The position numbers and the translations under genes are program-made. Below, one piece after another: positions 60,228 through 63,082 of a stretch of 63,082 nt of DNA (position 1 is the first letter of the stretch; every line of letters starts with the position of its first letter). This DNA comes from Verrucomicrobiota bacterium (lineage in GTDB: Bacteria; Verrucomicrobiota; Verrucomicrobiia; Limisphaerales; JAHDYP01), in assembly GCA_023383055.1 (NCBI GenBank), contig JAHDYP010000018.1:1-63082 (forward strand). Direction: 5' to 3'. Under the pieces are notes generated by a model, which saw only the letters and a list, made by a program, of their open reading frames with translations, had not been told where the DNA came from and did no database searches.

Positions 60228-63044
60228 TTAAAAATTGAATCGCAATCGCGCGTAGAATGTCCGTTCGCGTGGCAGTTCGGCGTAATAGTTCAGCGGACTG
60301 AGCCGGTAATCCTCGTCGGTCAGATTCAAGACGCCCAGCGTCACATCGCCCCGCCGACGTGGAAACCGGTAGCCGGCGAAGATATTGAACTGCGGAAACG
60401 CCTCATCCGACGAGCGCACGCCGGGCTCCTCAAGTTCCTGGCCGAACCACCAACACTCGCCCCGGGCGAACCAGCCGGAAACACCTTGCCAGGCTACGGC
60501 AGCCCGGAATTCGTGCAAGTCGGCCCTCGCCCGTGTGGTGCGCTCGAAGTTGGTGGTCGCGGGAATCGTGGGGAGACGGCGCTCGAGTTCCGAGCGGGTG
60601 AACTGGTACTGCAACTCGCCGAACCATTCCGGCGCCAAAATGTGATTGAGCGTGATCCGGCCGATGGACTCATCGTAGCGCAATTGTTCGATGCTCTGTA
60701 CCGACTCCGCGGGCGGCGCATTGGCAAAATCCATGGCAAACAGACCGAATTGACGCTCGACTTCCTGCCTCCGTAGGCCACCCTGCGGCGTCAACCTGGT
60801 GCGCTCCCCCAGCTTCAGATCCATGGCCACACCCACCAATTCGTACTCGGGCGCCTCGACCGACCCCACCACGGACTCCGAGACGATCGACCGGAATGAC
60901 TGCGCAAACCCCGCCAGTTGCGTCGGCTCAAGTCGCACGCTCTCATCGTAGCTGGCACCGCCAACCGCACGGGCGCACGCCGCGCGGAACGTCAGCCAGG
61001 GCACCACGTTCCAGATGACGGCCGCTTTGGGGGACCACAGCTGCTTGTCGGCTTCTTCTTCGCTCAAGGGCGGTCGGCGGTAATTGGCCGGATAGCTCAG
61101 ATCGTCATAAGCCAATCCCCCCATCAACAGCAATCCCTCCACGATTTCCCAATGATGGTAACCGTAGACCGACAACCGCCAATAGTCCGCATCTGATGCC
61201 GAAACCGCCGGCAACGCGAACAACGGCGCGAGGTCCGGCGGCGGTTGGTCCAACTCCGCATCAGCGTCGAATCCGCCTGCCTGCCACCGAACCCCGAAGA
61301 GATCGGTGTGCCGGTCTCGCTGGATAATCTGCTGCAACTCGACGGTGTAAGTCTCGAACTCGGAACGATACTCCACCGCGAAAGGAACCACGTTCGTCGG
61401 GTCGGCAAACCCCGGGGGATTCACCACCGCAATGCGTTGGTCCGCGGCACGGTCACGGAACCGCTGTTCGTTCGCCAGCCGACCCACCAGGCCCAAGCTG
61501 TGTATGCCCGGCCCCCATTGATGGTGCCACCCCCCCAGCAGCATCGGCGCCTGCTGTTCTTCAAAGCGGAAATCGGGGCGCGCATCGCCAGGATCGTGAT
61601 ACTGGAAGTGGTCGCCGGCGTCGTAATCCTCGTATTTAATGAGCAGGAACGCGGCGTCCTGCAGGCCGAATTGGTGTTTTAACCGTGTATACCACTCCAA
61701 CCGGGCGAGGTCGTTGTTAGGCCGCACGCCGTCCTCGCATTGGTAATCCAGATCGAGCGCGTAGCTGGTGCGCCCGACGGTGCCGAAATGTGAAGCCACC
61801 TGCCGAACCGCGCCACGACTCCAATACTCGGTGCTGTTGTTCAATCCGAACTGTTTGCCGGCAAACAACCGCGAGTACTCCTGCTGCGACAGATGCTGCG
61901 ACAGCATCCCCGCCCCCACCGGCGCCAGCAGACTGGCCAGTAAATGCTCGTTGAACCACTGGCTCTCAAATCGAAGATGAAATCGCGTTGGATCCCGCAA
62001 CGCCTCGTAGCTGCTCGCTAGATTCAGGTGCGCCGAATAATTCCCGTAGTCGAAGGCCACCGCCCGCGCGGACTCCGCCAAACTCACGTCCGTCATTCCG
62101 GCGTCCGCAAACACCGCCGCCAGGTTCGCGCTGCGCACCGCCTGGTCCTGGTCGAGCAACAGCTGCGACCGGTATACCTGCCGGTTGTCATTGCGCCGCA
62201 CTGATTGCTCCAGATCGCGAATGGCTGCCGCCGTCCGATACTGGTCGTGCATCAACAAGGCCGCATACAACCAGGGCGTCGGATCCATCGCATCCCGCCC
62301 CTTCGCCAACTCCAACTCAGCGACTGCCAGCTCCTGCAGCTCCCGCCGCAATCCGGGTTCGCGCGTGAACAGCGCCTCGTGGGCGTATGCCTTGCCCAGA
62401 TAGCTCCGCAACAACCACCGGGTCGGTTCCAATATCGCTGCCGCCTGCAAATCCGCGCGCCCCGCCGATACCTGGCCTTGACGGATCCGGCCGAGCCCAC
62501 GACCCAGCCACGCGTTTCCCAGCATCGGATCCTGCTCGATCGACCGTCCGAATGCCGCCTCCGCCTCCGCGACTCGATCCCGCGCCAGCCATAGAAAGCC
62601 CGACAGCGCGTAGGCCTGCGCGTTGCCCGGCGAAAGCTCCAGCGCCCGCTGAATCGCCCGCTCCGCCGCCGACACCCGGCCAAAGCTGAACTCCAATTCG
62701 CCCAACCGCGCCCAGCCGAAACCGAAATCCTGCGAGATCTCCACCGCCAGCCGGGCCGCCTCCCGGGCGCCATCGAGGTCATGGCGCGATTGACGGTAGT
62801 AAGACAAACCCAACCACTGGCTGGCGTTGGTAGCCACCACTGGACCCGCCCATGATTGGCCTCTCACGGCCGCCAACATCCAGCCCAAGGCCAGCGCCGC
62901 CGGATGCCCGGCATCCTCCGCCGCCACCCCCCAGCCCTCTTCCGTCACCCGCCCCGCCGAAAACCGCAGCGCCGCCAGAAACAAACGCTCGTCCGCCGTG
63001 GCTGCCTCCCGATTGGTGGGATAAACCGCTATACAGAGCGTCAT
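60228..63044 (-). CDS. TPR-containing outer-membrane beta-barrel protein
   Basis: 938 aa from ATG 63044. Residues about 75-360 are tetratricopeptide repeats (GWARLGELEFSFGRVSAAER, AIQRALELSPGNAQAYALSG). From about 400 the sequence alternates in the manner of outer-membrane strands and ends in RTFYARLRFNF, with the terminal aromatic residue recognised by the BAM machinery; TLGVLNLTDEDYRLSPLNYY resembles the last strands of TonB-dependent receptors. No plug domain is seen. The called start has no convincing signal peptide and an in-frame TAA lies at 63072-63074, so the 5' end may be damaged or mis-framed. It is the first gene of a pair with the CHASE2-TIR gene. Confidence 0.82.
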   Translation of the reverse strand: MTLCIAVYPTNREAATADERLFLAALRFSAGRVTEEGWGVAAEDAGHPAALALGWMLAAVRGQSWAGPVVATNASQWLGLSYYRQSRHDLDGAREAARLAVEISQDFGFGWARLGELEFSFGRVSAAERAIQRALELSPGNAQAYALSGFLWLARDRVAEAEAAFGRSIEQDPMLGNAWLGRGLGRIRQGQVSAGRADLQAAAILEPTRWLLRSYLGKAYAHEALFTREPGLRRELQELAVAELELAKGRDAMDPTPWLYAALLMHDQYRTAAAIRDLEQSVRRNDNRQVYRSQLLLDQDQAVRSANLAAVFADAGMTDVSLAESARAVAFDYGNYSAHLNLASSYEALRDPTRFHLRFESQWFNEHLLASLLAPVGAGMLSQHLSQQEYSRLFAGKQFGLNNSTEYWSRGAVRQVASHFGTVGRTSYALDLDYQCEDGVRPNNDLARLEWYTRLKHQFGLQDAAFLLIKYEDYDAGDHFQYHDPGDARPDFRFEEQQAPMLLGGWHHQWGPGIHSLGLVGRLANEQRFRDRAADQRIAVVNPPGFADPTNVVPFAVEYRSEFETYTVELQQIIQRDRHTDLFGVRWQAGGFDADAELDQPPPDLAPLFALPAVSASDADYWRLSVYGYHHWEIVEGLLLMGGLAYDDLSYPANYRRPPLSEEEADKQLWSPKAAVIWNVVPWLTFRAACARAVGGASYDESVRLEPTQLAGFAQSFRSIVSESVVGSVEAPEYELVGVAMDLKLGERTRLTPQGGLRRQEVERQFGLFAMDFANAPPAESVQSIEQLRYDESIGRITLNHILAPEWFGELQYQFTRSELERRLPTIPATTNFERTTRARADLHEFRAAVAWQGVSGWFARGECWWFGQELEEPGVRSSDEAFPQFNIFAGYRFPRRRGDVTLGVLNLTDEDYRLSPLNYYAELPRERTFYARLRFNF

Positions 63045-63082
63045 AAGTAATGCAGCATATTGCGATTGCCATTATGTATTTC

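Overview
The window is GC-rich bacterial chromosome, almost certainly from the Verrucomicrobiota (or the wider PVC group). This is inferred from gene content: giant secreted proteins built from PA14, Ig-like, SbsA-type, He_PIG and pectate-lyase-type beta-helix modules with an '...RYYR' C-terminal module; an SBBP-repeat protein; an HzsA-like dihaem protein; a sulfatase; a Tat-exported Gfo/Idh/MocA protein; a HEAT-repeat protein; and short dispersed and heptameric repeats in the gaps. No rRNA, tRNA, CRISPR array or transposase gene was seen.

Layout. 0-4.1 kb: 3' part of a giant beta-helix protein that enters from beyond the left edge. 4.5-5.8 kb: a DUF418 membrane protein. 6.4-28.3 kb: three same-strand giant secreted proteins (2696, 2181 and 2392 aa) that share domain cassettes with each other and with the first gene. 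28.5-33 kb: an accessory stretch with a Phd/VapC-like toxin-antitoxin pair and poorly known small or secreted proteins. 33-40.6 kb, minus strand: hrpB helicase, a lytic transglycosylase, a GH78 alpha-L-rhamnosidase and a DHDPS/NAL-family aldolase. 40.7-44.6 kb, divergent: a sulfatase and an HzsA-related dihaem protein. 44.8-49.4 kb: a tight three-gene operon (ABC ATPase, FtsX-type permease, CrtC/AttH-like lipocalin protein). 49.6-53.7 kb: Gfo/Idh/MocA oxidoreductase and HEAT-repeat protein. 53.7-56.6 kb: repeat-rich gaps, a gene remnant and a nucleoside-hydrolase-like protein. 56.6-63 kb: a small membrane protein with a degenerate Cys motif, a parvulin-type lipoprotein, and a two-gene minus-strand unit encoding a TPR/beta-barrel outer-membrane protein and a CHASE2-TIR transmembrane protein.

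How the genes may work together (inference). The rhamnosidase, aldolase and sulfatase, together with the beta-helix proteins, fit capture and breakdown of a complex, possibly sulfated, rhamnose-containing polysaccharide. The ABC/lipocalin operon resembles att-type export systems that handle a hydrophobic molecule at the envelope. The most unusual unit is the CHASE2-TIR receptor: an extracytoplasmic CHASE2 sensor, which normally drives cyclases or kinases, is joined through membrane helices to a cytoplasmic TIR domain that retains its catalytic-site glutamate, and its gene sits 3 bp behind that of a TPR outer-membrane barrel. It could be a membrane-triggered NAD-consuming or nucleotide-signalling system.

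The gaps hold several dispersed repeats: at least twelve copies of an ~18-bp motif, two inverted copies of an ~80-bp MITE-like element 48 kb apart, heptameric repeats that run into two coding regions, a hexameric repeat and a perfect 28-bp palindrome.
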